NCBI RefSeq assembly: GCF_024124905.1
Contig: NZ_JAMXST010000007.1
Location: forward strand, 124,001 to 188,000
DNA from: Cellulosimicrobium cellulans
GTDB taxonomy: Bacteria > Actinomycetota > Actinomycetes > Actinomycetales > Cellulomonadaceae
Reading direction: 5' to 3'
Length of the DNA stretch: 64,000 nucleotides
Under the pieces are notes generated by a model that did not search any database, was not told the origin of the DNA, and was given only the letters and a program-made list of their open reading frames with translations. This document shows, in pieces, positions 32,979 to 41,288 of the stretch. Position 1 is the first letter of the stretch. Every line of letters starts with the position of its first letter. The position numbers and the translations under genes are program-made.

Positions 32979-32997
32979 GCCGCGGGGGTGCGAGCCG

Positions 32998-33501
32998 TCA
33001 CCGGTTCGCGGACCAGCGCACGACGTCCTCGGAGTAGCGGTGCAGGAGCGACGCGAGCGTCGCGACGTCGCGCCGGTCCCATCCCTCCAGCGCCTCGGTG
33101 ATCGAGGTGACCCGACCGCTGTGCGCGGCGTGGAGCCGCGTCTCGCCGTCGGGCGTGAGGGTGATGAGCTGTCCGCGCGAGTCGTCGGGGTCGACCTCGC
33201 GCGCGACGAGGCCCAGGGCGTGGAGCCGGCTGAGCTGGCGCGAGATCGTCGCCCGCCCGACGCCGAAGTGCGCGGCGAGCTCCGAGCCGCGGACACCCGG
33301 GTGGTCGGCGATGTGCGCGAGCAGCGGGTAGGCGCTGGCCTCGAGGTCCGGGTGGATCCGGCGTGCCATGGCGGTCGCGGCCGCCCCGCCGCGGCGCAGG
33401 AGGACCCGCAGCTCACGTTCGAGGTCGACGTACGCGACGTCCGGCTCTGCGTCGCGCGTGGCGTCGGGAACGGTGCGGGTGGGAGCGGTCTCGGCGGGCA
33501 C
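32998..33501 (-). CDS. MarR-family transcriptional regulator
   Basis: A 167-residue winged-helix regulator: HPGVRGSELAAHFGVGRATISRQLSRL is split over the helix-turn-helix, with the wing at REVDPDDSRGQLITLTPDG. GTG 33501 (PAETAPTRT) is preferred over GTG 33537 because a CATGAT -10-like element lies just before it. It leads a two-gene unit with DUF2809; its target and ligand are unknown. Confidence 0.87.
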   Translation of the reverse strand: MPAETAPTRTVPDATRDAEPDVAYVDLERELRVLLRRGGAAATAMARRIHPDLEASAYPLLAHIADHPGVRGSELAAHFGVGRATISRQLSRLHALGLVAREVDPDDSRGQLITLTPDGETRLHAAHSGRVTSITEALEGWDRRDVATLASLLHRYSEDVVRWSANR

Positions 33502-33584
33502 ACGCCCATCATGACGCCCGGGACGGCCAACGGTCACGCCCGTCCGAAAACCTCACCCGCTGGACGGCCGACCAACACGCCGAG

Positions 33585-33634
33585 TGCAGGAAATATGCGG
33601 CCCCGAACCGATTCGAGACCGCATATTCCCTGCA
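33585..33634. terminator. AT-rich stem-loop after the DHA2 exporter
   Basis: TGCAGGAAATATGCGG (33585-33600) pairs with CCGCATATTCCCTGCA (33619-33634) with one mismatch. It lies 18 bp past the exporter stop on the minus strand and 84 bp before the MarR start. Its AT-rich core is unusual for this genome; it may be a terminator or a regulator site. Confidence 0.6.
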
Positions 33635-33652
33635 CCCAGCGTGCGGGGTGGC

Positions 33653-35362
33653 TCAGCGGGACGAGCGGACCGTCCGCTCGTCGTCGACCACGCCCGCCGG
33701 CTCGAACGCCTCGAGGAGGGTGGACTCCGTCTCCTCGGTGAGGGTCACGCGGTCCGGGGTCGCGTCGACGGGGGCCTCGCTGCCGGCGAGCGCAGCCTCC
33801 TTCTCGAGGCGCTCCTGCAGGCCGGTCTTGGTCCCGAGCGGCACCTCCTTGAGGAACGCCACGGCGATCAGCGCGATCAGCGCGAGCGGCACCGCGACGA
33901 GGAAGATCTCGGCGATCCCGTCGCCGTAGGACTTCTCGACGAGGTCCTTGATCGGCGCCGGCAGGGTCGAGACGTCGGGCACGGCGTTGCCGCCGCCCAT
34001 CGAGTCGGCCGGGATGCCGAGCGTGGTCAGGCCGTCCTGGATCGACGTCGTGACCTTGGTCGCGAGCACCGCGCCGAGCACGGACACGCCGATCGCGCCG
34101 CCGAGGCTGCGGAAGAACGCGACCGTCGAGGTGCCGGCGCCCATCTCGTCGACGTCGAGCGTGTTCTGCACGGCCAGCACGAGGTTCTGCATGAGCATGC
34201 CCATGCTGACGCCGAGGAAGAACAGGTAGACGCTGATGAGCGTGAAGCTCGTGTGGTAGTCGATCGTCGACAGGGCGAACAGCGACGCCACGAGGACCGC
34301 GCCACCCGTGACCATGAAGGCCTTGTAGCGGCCGTACCGCGTGATGAGCTGGCCGAACAGGGTCGACGCGACGAACGTGCCGATGATCATCGGGACCGTC
34401 AGGAGACCCGACTCGGTCGGCGTCTTGCCGCGCGCCACCTGCATGTACTGGCTGAGGAACACGGCGGTGCCGAACATCGCGACGCCGACCGCGACCGAGG
34501 CGACGACCGCGAGGACGAACGTGCGGTTCTTGAAGAGGTGCAGCGGGATGAGGGGCTCGGGGGTCACGCGCTCGACGAGCACGGCACCGACGAGCGCGAG
34601 GACCGCGCCGCCGACCATGGCGAAGGTCTGCCACGAGAGCCACTCGAAGTTCTGCCCGGCGAACGTCACCCACAGCAGGAGCGAGGACACGCCGGCGCTG
34701 ATGAGGATCGCGCCCCAGTAGTCGATCCGGACGACGCGGCGCGCGACCTTCGGCAGGTGCAGCGTGCGCTGGAGCACGATGATCGCGGCGATCGCGAACG
34801 GCAGGCCGACGAAGAAGTTGAGGCGCCAGCTCACGGCGTCGGTGAGGACGCCGCCCAGGAGCGGTCCGCCGATCTGGCTCACGGCCATGATGCCGCCCAT
34901 GAGCCCCATGAACTTGCCGCGCTCGCGCGGCGAGATGATGTCCGTGATGAGCACGGTGGCGAGGGCCATGAGGCCGCCCGCGCCGATGCCCTGGAAGGCG
35001 CGGAGCGCGATGAGCGTCCCGACGTTCTGCGACAGGCCGGCGAGGGCGGAGGACACGACCGCGACGACGAGCGCGACCTGAATGAGGACCTTGCGGTTGG
35101 TGAGGTCGGCGAGCTTGCCCCAGATCGGGGTCGAGATCGTCATGGCGAGCAGGGTCGAGGTGACGACCCAGGTGTAGGACGACTGCGATCCGTCGAGGTC
35201 GCTGACGATCTTGGGGAGCGAGCTGGAGACGATCGAGCTCGCGAGGATCGCGACGAACATGCCGAGGAGGATCCCGGAGAGGGACTCCATGACCTCGCGA
35301 CGGGTCATGGACGACTCGGCGCCGCCGGGCGGGGCGGTGCGTTCTGGGGTGGTGCTGGTCAT
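33653..35362 (-). CDS. DHA2-family drug:proton antiporter (EmrB/QacA type)
   Basis: A 569-residue MFS exporter with 14 predicted helices. Motif A is GKLADLTNRKVLIQ; motif C-like segments include GGPLLGGVLTDAVSWRLNF; ISPRERGKFMGLMGG is also typical. These pumps expel hydrophobic drugs and dyes. ATG 35362 has AAGGAA 12 bases upstream; GTG 35386 is an alternative. A MarR regulator gene lies 151 bp upstream on the same strand with twin operators, so induction by its own substrates is likely. Confidence 0.92.
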   Translation of the reverse strand: MTSTTPERTAPPGGAESSMTRREVMESLSGILLGMFVAILASSIVSSSLPKIVSDLDGSQSSYTWVVTSTLLAMTISTPIWGKLADLTNRKVLIQVALVVAVVSSALAGLSQNVGTLIALRAFQGIGAGGLMALATVLITDIISPRERGKFMGLMGGIMAVSQIGGPLLGGVLTDAVSWRLNFFVGLPFAIAAIIVLQRTLHLPKVARRVVRIDYWGAILISAGVSSLLLWVTFAGQNFEWLSWQTFAMVGGAVLALVGAVLVERVTPEPLIPLHLFKNRTFVLAVVASVAVGVAMFGTAVFLSQYMQVARGKTPTESGLLTVPMIIGTFVASTLFGQLITRYGRYKAFMVTGGAVLVASLFALSTIDYHTSFTLISVYLFFLGVSMGMLMQNLVLAVQNTLDVDEMGAGTSTVAFFRSLGGAIGVSVLGAVLATKVTTSIQDGLTTLGIPADSMGGGNAVPDVSTLPAPIKDLVEKSYGDGIAEIFLVAVPLALIALIAVAFLKEVPLGTKTGLQERLEKEAALAGSEAPVDATPDRVTLTEETESTLLEAFEPAGVVDDERTVRSSR

Positions 35363-35513
35363 GAGGCGCTGAGGTTCCTTGCTCACGGGGCCGTGTCGGA
35401 GGGCCGGCGTGTCGTGGGGCGGTGTCAGGTGGTCTGGTGGCCGGTCCGCGCGGCGGCGCGGGCGGCGGTCGGGGGACGTGCCCGACGGCGGTGGTGCCGC
35501 CGGGCGCCGTCGG

Positions 35514-36017
35514 TCACCCGGTCGTGCGGGGTGCGGCGTGGCCGGCGACGACCGCGGAGGCCACGCGCTCGATCTGGCGCGTGGCCTCGACGATCTCCTC
35601 GTCGCGCCACTCGGCGAACGTCGTGGCGGCGAGGGAGTCGATGTGCTCGTACGCCCGCAGGACGAGCCCGCGCCCCGCGTCGGTGAGCTCGACGGTCCGG
35701 GCGCGCCGGTCGTCGTCGTCCACCGTGCGGCGGACGAGGCCCTCGTCGACCAGGTGGCTCACCTGGCGGCTGGCCACGGAGAGGTCGACGCGGAGCTTCG
35801 CGGCGATGTCCCCGAGCTGGACGGGACCGCACCGCTGGAGCATGCGGAGCAGGCCGAACGACGAACGCGGGATGTCGAGGTCGCGCGCGATGCGGACGGC
35901 CGACTCGCGCTGGGCGCGGGCCAGCTCGTCGAGCGCGCGGATGAGGCCCGCCGCGGGGGACGGGTCGGGTGCGAGCTCGGGGTCCGCGGTGGTCGCGGCG
36001 GGGGTGATGACGGGCAC
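35514..36017 (-). CDS. MarR-family regulator of the adjacent exporter
   Basis: A 167-residue MarR protein: GPVQLGDIAAKLRVDLSVAS, RQVSHLVDEGLVRRTVDDDD and the wing DRRARTVELTDAGRGLV. GTG 36017 gives AAGGAG a spacing of about five bases; GTG 36023 would abut it. The promoter holds two TTGC-N5-GCAA sites, so it probably represses itself and the DHA2 pump. The ligand is unknown. Confidence 0.9.
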   Translation of the reverse strand: MPVITPAATTADPELAPDPSPAAGLIRALDELARAQRESAVRIARDLDIPRSSFGLLRMLQRCGPVQLGDIAAKLRVDLSVASRQVSHLVDEGLVRRTVDDDDRRARTVELTDAGRGLVLRAYEHIDSLAATTFAEWRDEEIVEATRQIERVASAVVAGHAAPRTTG

Positions 36018-36028
36018 GGGCACTCCTT

Positions 36029-36073
36029 GGTTGCTGCAGGCAAGCATACTCCTCGCAGTTGCTTTCAGCAACC
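36029..36073 (-). promoter_or_regulatory. Promoter with twin MarR operators
   Basis: On the minus strand TTGCTG (-35) and TATGCT (-10) are 17 bp apart. Two TTGC-N5-GCAA palindromes cover them: 36059-36071 over the -35 and 36031-36043 just after the -10, centres 28 bp apart. An outer GGTTGCTG/CAGCAACC inverted repeat (36029-36036, 36066-36073) brackets both. This is a textbook repressor layout for the MarR gene and the exporter behind it. Confidence 0.8.
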
Positions 36074-36122
36074 ATTGTGCGGAGCAAGGAATTCCCGACC
36101 GGGCTCACAGGACCCGGACACG

Positions 36123-36182
36123 GCCGAACCCGGGGTCGCTCCTCAGGTGGCGGACGCCGTGGGGAGCGACCCCGGGTTCGGC
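36123..36182 (-). terminator. Terminator of the sugar transporter gene
   Basis: GCCGAACCCGGGGTCGCTCC (36123-36142) pairs perfectly over 20 bp with its complement at 36163-36182. It lies 8 bp beyond the transporter stop. No T-run. Confidence 0.8.
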
Positions 36183-36189
36183 AGGAGGG

Positions 36190-37644
36190 CTAGTGCGCCG
36201 TGCGGCCTACGCGTTCGTCGCCCATGTCCTCGAGCTCGACACCCTTCGTCTCCGGGACCTTGCTGAAGACGAAGACGAACGACAGCGCCGCGAAGACCGC
36301 GTACATGAGATAGGGGATCGAGGCACCGAACGCCGACAGCATCGGCGGGAACGTGAGGGTGATCGCGAAGTTCGCGAGCCACTGCGCCATGGCCGCGACG
36401 CCGAGCGCGGCCGCACGGATGCGGTTCGGGAACATCTCGCCGAGCAGCACCCAGACGAGCGGCCCCCACGACGCCCCGAAGAACACGACGAACGCGTTCG
36501 CCGCGACCAGGGCGATGGGGCCCCACGGGTCGGGCAGGGTGATGTTGTCACCGGTCCCGCTCGACTGCGTGAAGGCGAGCGCCATGATGCCGAGCGACAG
36601 CGTCATGCCCGCCGAGCCGATGAGCAGGATCGGACGACGACCCACCTTGTCCACGAGCGCGATCGCGATGAACGTCACCGCGACGTTCGTCACCGACGTG
36701 ATCGTCGAGACGAGGAACGACTGGCTCTCGTCGAACCCGACCGCCTGCCACAGCGTCGTCGAGTAGTAGAAGATCACGTTGATCCCGACGAACTGCTGGA
36801 ACACCGACAGCAGGATGCCGACCCACACGATCGGCTTGAGCCCGAACGTCGAGCCCTTGAGCGTCCCCTCCTGGGCGTTCTTCTCGTCGACCGCGATCGA
36901 ACGGTGGATCTGTGCGATGCGGTCGTCGACGTCCTCGTCCGGGCCCAGGACGGACTCCAGCACGGCGCGCGCCTCGTCGTCGCGACCCTTCGCCACCAGG
37001 TAGCGCGGCGACTCCGGGATGCGCATCGCGAGGATGCCGTACACGGCGGCCGGGATCACGCAGAGGAGGAACATCCACCGCCACGCCTCCCACCCGAACC
37101 ACAGCTCGTTGGAGGCGCCGCCCGCCGTCTCGGCGAGGAGCTGGTCGGACAGCAGCGCCGCGAAGATGCCGACCGTGATCGCGAGCTGCTGCAGCGACCC
37201 CATGCGACCGCGCAGCCGCGCCGGCGCGATCTCCGCGATGTAGGCCGGGGCGATGACGGACGCGATGCCGATGCCGACACCCGCCATGAAGCGCCAGATC
37301 GCGAGGTCGAACGCCGACCACGCGATCGCGGACAGGATCGAGGACGCGAAGAACAGGATCGCGCCGAACACCATCACGCGCGTGCGGCCCCAGCGGTCGG
37401 CCAGCCGGCCGCCCGACCACGCTCCGAGCGCGCAGCCGAGGAGCGCGATCGCGACGACGAGCCCCGTGACGGCCGAGTCGAGGTCGAACTGGCCCTCGAT
37501 CGCAGCGACGGCCCCGTTGATGACCGAGCTGTCGAAGCCGAAGAGGAACCCGCCGACGGCGGCGGCGACGGCCAGACCGATCGCCTTCCGGTGCGCGCTG
37601 CGTGCGCTCACGGTCGCGTGACCTGCTGCGTCGCTGCTCGACAT
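36190..37644 (-). CDS. Sugar:proton symporter of the MFS sugar-porter family
   Basis: A 484-residue 12-helix transporter with the sugar-porter signatures: GFLFGFDSSVINGA, GRLADRWGRTRV, PESPRYLVAKGR, DKVGRRPILLIGSAG and PETKGVEL near the end. The substrate is a monosaccharide such as xylose, glucose or arabinose; it cannot be narrowed. ATG 37644 has GGAGG six bases upstream. It stands alone, with no sugar-catabolic gene or LacI box beside it. Confidence 0.92.
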   Translation of the reverse strand: MSSSDAAGHATVSARSAHRKAIGLAVAAAVGGFLFGFDSSVINGAVAAIEGQFDLDSAVTGLVVAIALLGCALGAWSGGRLADRWGRTRVMVFGAILFFASSILSAIAWSAFDLAIWRFMAGVGIGIASVIAPAYIAEIAPARLRGRMGSLQQLAITVGIFAALLSDQLLAETAGGASNELWFGWEAWRWMFLLCVIPAAVYGILAMRIPESPRYLVAKGRDDEARAVLESVLGPDEDVDDRIAQIHRSIAVDEKNAQEGTLKGSTFGLKPIVWVGILLSVFQQFVGINVIFYYSTTLWQAVGFDESQSFLVSTITSVTNVAVTFIAIALVDKVGRRPILLIGSAGMTLSLGIMALAFTQSSGTGDNITLPDPWGPIALVAANAFVVFFGASWGPLVWVLLGEMFPNRIRAAALGVAAMAQWLANFAITLTFPPMLSAFGASIPYLMYAVFAALSFVFVFSKVPETKGVELEDMGDERVGRTAH

Positions 37645-37825
37645 CTCGTCCTCCGCTCCGTCCCGGAGCCGGTCGAGGCCCCTCTCGTCACTGTAGGGCG
37701 GGGTGCTTTCGGCGGCGCGGCGAACGGGGGTGCCGCCTCGCCGGGGCCTCGGGTCGCTGGTCGTCCGCCACGGCGGGGGTACCGGGACGGTGCGACCGGG
37801 CCCCCACCGGGTGGACACTGGGCGC

Positions 37826-38509
37826 GTGCCCGACGACGTCCCCGCCACCCCCGCAGGCCGGCCCGACCCCGGTCGGTCCGACCGCACGCAACGACCCCGC
37901 CGCCCGGCGATGCTCGACCCCCGCGACGCCGACGAGCTCCCCGGCGAGCTCGACCCCGCGCTCCGCGACCAGGTCGCGCACACGACCGCGCACGCGATCG
38001 TCCACCGCGCGCGCGACACCGAGGACCCGGAGGTCGTCGAGCGCCTGGTCCACCTCGTGGAGACCGAGGGGCTCGACGTCGTCGCCGGCCTGTGGTCCGA
38101 CGCCGCCCCGAACTCCCTGCCGGGCGCGCTCTGGCGGCTCTACGTGCTGCGCGAGTGGGTCCGCCGCGACCCGCAGACGGTGACGCTGCGGTACCGCCTC
38201 GGGGTCGACGCCGCCCCCGTCCACGAGGCCATCGCCGGCGTCCCCCGACCACCCGGCCCCCAGGACGTGCGCGACCTCGTCGATGCCGTGCTCTCCGGCG
38301 TGTTCACCGGCGACCTCGCCGTCGCGCTCGAGCGGGCCGGGTCGTTCTGCCGCATCCTCGCGACCGGCGCCGCGTTCGACGCCGACGCGCGCGAGGTCGC
38401 TGACCCCGACGGCGCGCTCCGCACGACCCGCGGCGCCGGGTCGCTCCTCCGCACCGCCCAAGAGCTCGAGCACGCCGCCGAGCTCTGGCGCGCCGACCGC
38501 CTCGACTGA
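37826..38509 (+). CDS. Conserved actinobacterial protein of unknown function
   Basis: A 227-residue, mainly helical soluble protein. A Pro/Arg-rich N-terminus precedes DADELPGELDPALRDQVAHT, then SLPGALWRLYVLREWVRRDP and DLAVALERAGSFCRILATGA. Homologues in related genera are known only as hypothetical. GTG 37826. The first unit of a 21-bp tandem array starts seven bases after its stop codon. Confidence 0.7.
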   Translation: MPDDVPATPAGRPDPGRSDRTQRPRRPAMLDPRDADELPGELDPALRDQVAHTTAHAIVHRARDTEDPEVVERLVHLVETEGLDVVAGLWSDAAPNSLPGALWRLYVLREWVRRDPQTVTLRYRLGVDAAPVHEAIAGVPRPPGPQDVRDLVDAVLSGVFTGDLAVALERAGSFCRILATGAAFDADAREVADPDGALRTTRGAGSLLRTAQELEHAAELWRADRLD

Positions 38510-38515
38510 ACCCCC

Positions 38516-38599
38516 GAGGGAGACCGCCGACCGCGTGAGGTAGAGCCCTGGTCGCGCGAGGTAGAGGCCTGGTTGGACAAGGTAGAGCCGTGGTTCTTG
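38516..38599 (-). repeat. 21-bp repeat family, locus B (four units)
   Basis: Four units in perfect 21-bp register start at 38516, 38537, 38558 and 38579. The core is GAGGTAGAGCC[C/G]TGGT; the first unit is degenerate. The array starts 7 bp after a stop codon and is oriented opposite to locus C, 300 bp away. Confidence 0.9.
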
Positions 38600-38627
38600 T
38601 GTTCGACGGCGAGTGGTTGCCTTGGGT

Positions 38628-38727
38628 GGGCGGGGTGGGTGGTGGTGCCGCGTCTACCATCCGCCGCTCGTTCCTCGCGGCTCCCGCCAGGCCCGACCAC
38701 GACGCGGCACCACCACCCACCCCGCCC
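38628..38727. repeat. 27-bp perfect inverted repeat between opposed arrays
   Basis: The 27 bases at 38628-38654 (starting GGGCGGGGTGGGTGG) are the exact reverse complement of 38701-38727, with a 46-bp loop. The stem is far longer than other terminators here. It lies between the two 21-bp arrays. Confidence 0.9.
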
Positions 38728-38898
38728 TATGTCGTCTCGCCCTGGTCAGTCCTCGCCCGGGCGACGGCCCGCGGTGGTCGTTCACGACTTGCCGTGCGGC
38801 CGGTCGTCGTTGCGTTCGCTGTTCCGCTGTCCGACGGAGTCTCGATGTTGCCGCCGGCGTGTCGAGAAGGCGGTCGGGGCGCGGGCCGTCGTCGTGGG

Positions 38899-39024
38899 TC
38901 GTGACCACGGTTCTACCTCGGCCGACCAGGGCTCTACCTCGCGCGACCATGGCTCTACCTCCGCCGACCATGGCTTTACCTCGGTCGACCATGGCTCTAC
39001 CTCGCGCGACCAGGGGACTATCTC
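38899..39024 (+). repeat. 21-bp repeat family, locus C (six units)
   Basis: Six units in perfect register start at 38899, 38920, 38941, 38962, 38983 and 39004. Core GACCA[T/C]GG[C]TCTACCTC; units 3-5 differ by few bases. Inverted relative to locus B. Confidence 0.92.
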
Positions 39025-39422
39025 CGGGGGGCGGGGGGTCTGCTTCGGCTGGTTGGGCGGAGGGTGCGGGGTGCGGGGGTGGTGCGCACGTCGGGGGGTG
39101 GGGTTCTCGCGGAGCGCGAACACGGGGTCGGCGAGGTATCTCGGGGGGCGGTCGGCACGTACGATGGTTCACGACGCCGGGCCGCGGTAGCCCCGGGCTC
39201 CACACTCAGCCGCTACGAGCGGCCACGCGCCGAGAGGCGCTCCCGGTCCGGCGTCGCCAACTTCTCCCGCCTTCCCCGCCCGTCGCGCCCGCGTCGTCGC
39301 GCACGGGACGGGTGGTCGCCCCGGCGAGGACGCCGGGCGCGGGCTGCGGGTGTCCTGAGGATCCGGGACCTTCGCCCCGACGATTCCAGCATCGCGCCGT
39401 GCGTCGGATACATTTGACGAGA

Positions 39423-39440
39423 GTTCGACGTGCGTTCATC
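39423..39440 (+). promoter_or_regulatory. Candidate PHO box upstream of the DUF47-pit operon
   Basis: GTTCGAC and GTTCATC lie 11 bp apart start to start, the spacing of actinobacterial PhoP-binding direct repeats (GTTCACC-type). The site is 121 bp before the DUF47 start and just after a TACATT -10 candidate. Only two imperfect units are present. Confidence 0.45.
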
Positions 39441-39560
39441 CAGAGATCATCCGACCCGAGATCGTGACCACCCCGGCTGACCGGCCCCGTCCGGCGGCCG
39501 AGCGGCCCCTGTGGCCGACGCCAGCTCAGCCCCTACCCCGCGTCCCTTCCGGAGCCTCCC

Positions 39561-40181
39561 GTGCGCCTGCGCCTGACACCGCGCGACACCTCGTTCTTCG
39601 ACCTTCTCGCCGCCTCGGCGCAGCACCTGGTCACAGGGTCCACGCTCCTGGCGGAGCTGCTGGGCGCGGACCGCCCGACGCGCAAGCAGCTCGCGAAGCA
39701 GCTCAGCGAGACGGAGCACCTCGCGGACGACGCGACGCACTCGATCATGCGGCGGCTCAACCAGACGTTCGTCACCCCGTTCGACCGGGACGACATCTAC
39801 GCCCTCGCGTCGGCGCTCGACGACTGCATGGACTTCATGGAGGAGGCGGCCGACCTCATCGTCCTCTACAAGGTGGACGAGCTCCCGGCCCGCGTGTCCG
39901 AGCAGGTCCAGGTGCTCCAGCGCGCGTCGGAGCTCACGGCCGAGGCGATGCCGCGCCTGCGCTCCATGGACGACCTCCCCGAGTACTGGGTCGAGGTCAA
40001 CCGCCTGGAGAACCAGGCGGACAAGGTCCACCGCAAGCTGCTCGCCGAGCTGTTCGACGACGTGTCCGACCCGGTCCTCCTCATGAAGCTCAAGGAGATC
40101 GTCGAGGTCCTCGAGCAGGCGGCCGACGCCTTCGAGAAGGTCGCGAACACGGTCGAGACCATCGCGCTCAAGGAGTCCTGA
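39561..40181 (+). CDS. DUF47 (PhoU-like) phosphate-transport accessory protein
   Basis: A 206-residue helical-bundle protein with SETEHLADDATHSIMRRL, FDRDDIYALASALDDCMDF and VNRLENQADKVHRKLLAEL, all typical of the DUF47/YkaA family encoded with PiT transporters. It is thought to regulate or gate the transporter. GTG 39561 has GGAG six bases upstream. The pit gene starts five bases after its stop. Confidence 0.93.
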   Translation: MRLRLTPRDTSFFDLLAASAQHLVTGSTLLAELLGADRPTRKQLAKQLSETEHLADDATHSIMRRLNQTFVTPFDRDDIYALASALDDCMDFMEEAADLIVLYKVDELPARVSEQVQVLQRASELTAEAMPRLRSMDDLPEYWVEVNRLENQADKVHRKLLAELFDDVSDPVLLMKLKEIVEVLEQAADAFEKVANTVETIALKES

Positions 40182-40186
40182 GCCCC

Positions 40187-41188
40187 GTGGAGGCTGTGCT
40201 CGTCGTCGTCGTCGTGGCGTTCGCCCTGGCGTTCGACTACACCAACGGGTTCCACGACGCCGCGAACGCCATCGCGACCTCGGTCTCGACCAGGGCCCTC
40301 ACGCCGCGCGCCGCGCTCCTCATGGCGGCGGTGTTCAACCTCATCGGCGCCCTGCTGGGCACGGCCGTCGCGCAGACCATCGCCGAGGACATCGTCGCGG
40401 TCAACGACGTCCCACCCCATCAGGGACTCGTGATCGTGCTGTGCGGCCTCGTCGGCGCGATCACGTGGAACCTCATCACGTGGTGGCTGGGGCTGCCGTC
40501 GTCCTCGACGCACGCGATCATCGGCGGTCTCGCCGGCGTCGGGATCGCGTCGGGCATCACGGTCCACTGGGACGCGATCCTCGACAAGGTCGTGCTGCCC
40601 ATGGTCTTCTCGCCGCTCATCGGCTTCGGGCTCGCGTTCGCGATCATGGTGCTGCTGCTGTGGGTGTTCCGGAACGCGGCGCCCGCCCGGGCGTTCCGTC
40701 GCTTCCGCATCGCGCAGACGGCGTCGGCGGCGGCGATGGCCCTGGGCCACGGCCTCCAGGACGCGCAGAAGACGATGGGCGTGATCGTGCTCGCGCTCGT
40801 CGCGGGCGGGTTCCAGGACGACAACACGATCCCGCTGTGGGTCAAGCTGTCCGCGGCGACCGCGATCTCCCTCGGCACGTACGCCGGCGGGTGGCGCATC
40901 ATGCGCACGCTGGGCCGCAAGATCATCGAGCTCGACCCGGCGCGCGGCTTCGTCGCCGAGTCGGTCTCCGCCGTCGTGCTGTACGCCAACGCGTTCATCT
41001 TCCACGCTCCGGTGTCGACGACCCACACGATCACCTCCGCGATCATGGGCGTCGGTGCGACCAAGCGGCTGTCCGCGGTCCGCTGGGGCGTCGCGAAGAA
41101 CATCGGGGTCGCGTGGGTCCTGACCATCCCGGCGGCCGCGCTCGTGGCGGCCGTCGTCTACTGGATCCTCAGCCCGATCCTGCTCTGA
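40187..41188 (+). CDS. pit: Low-affinity inorganic phosphate transporter
   Basis: A 333-residue PiT-family permease taking up metal-phosphate with a proton. The duplicated signatures are FDYTNGFHDAANAIATSVST and the pair PSSSTHAIIGG and PVSTTHTITSA. About ten helices. GTG 40187, with AGGAG 11 bases upstream inside the DUF47 3' end, so the two are co-translated. Confidence 0.95.
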   Translation: MEAVLVVVVVAFALAFDYTNGFHDAANAIATSVSTRALTPRAALLMAAVFNLIGALLGTAVAQTIAEDIVAVNDVPPHQGLVIVLCGLVGAITWNLITWWLGLPSSSTHAIIGGLAGVGIASGITVHWDAILDKVVLPMVFSPLIGFGLAFAIMVLLLWVFRNAAPARAFRRFRIAQTASAAAMALGHGLQDAQKTMGVIVLALVAGGFQDDNTIPLWVKLSAATAISLGTYAGGWRIMRTLGRKIIELDPARGFVAESVSAVVLYANAFIFHAPVSTTHTITSAIMGVGATKRLSAVRWGVAKNIGVAWVLTIPAAALVAAVVYWILSPILL

Positions 41189-41221
41189 CGCCGCGCGCCG
41201 GGCGCGCACACCGCACACGAC

Positions 41222-41282
41222 GACGAAGACGGCGCTCCGCCGACCCGGGTACCGCCCGGATCGACGGGGCGCCGTCCTCGTC
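41222..41282. terminator. Bidirectional terminator between pit and mutT1
   Basis: GACGAAGACGGCGC (41222-41235) pairs with GCGCCGTCCTCGTC (41269-41282) with one mismatch, between two converging genes. Confidence 0.7.
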
Positions 41283-41288
41283 CTGGTC

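Larger units (their letters stand above)
38510..39560. other. One-kilobase gene-free region built of repeats
   Basis: No credible ORF in 1051 bp: open frames here owe their length to the 21-bp period. It contains two opposed 21-bp arrays (38516-38599 and 38899-39024), a 27-bp perfect inverted repeat between them (38628-38727), then about 500 bp leading to the DUF47-pit operon with a candidate -10 TACATT (39409-39414) and PHO box. The stretch 38730-38895 holds nothing I recognise. Confidence 0.75.

Noticed and set aside
38628-38727. Terminal inverted repeats of an insertion sequence
   Set aside because: The 46 bp between the arms cannot hold a transposase and no target-site duplication is seen. 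A MITE-like remnant cannot be excluded but is unsupported.
38573-39190. Open frames of 100-280 residues across the repeat region on both strands
   Set aside because: Their length follows from the 21-bp (seven-codon) period. They lack ribosome sites, third-position GC bias and any recognisable family.
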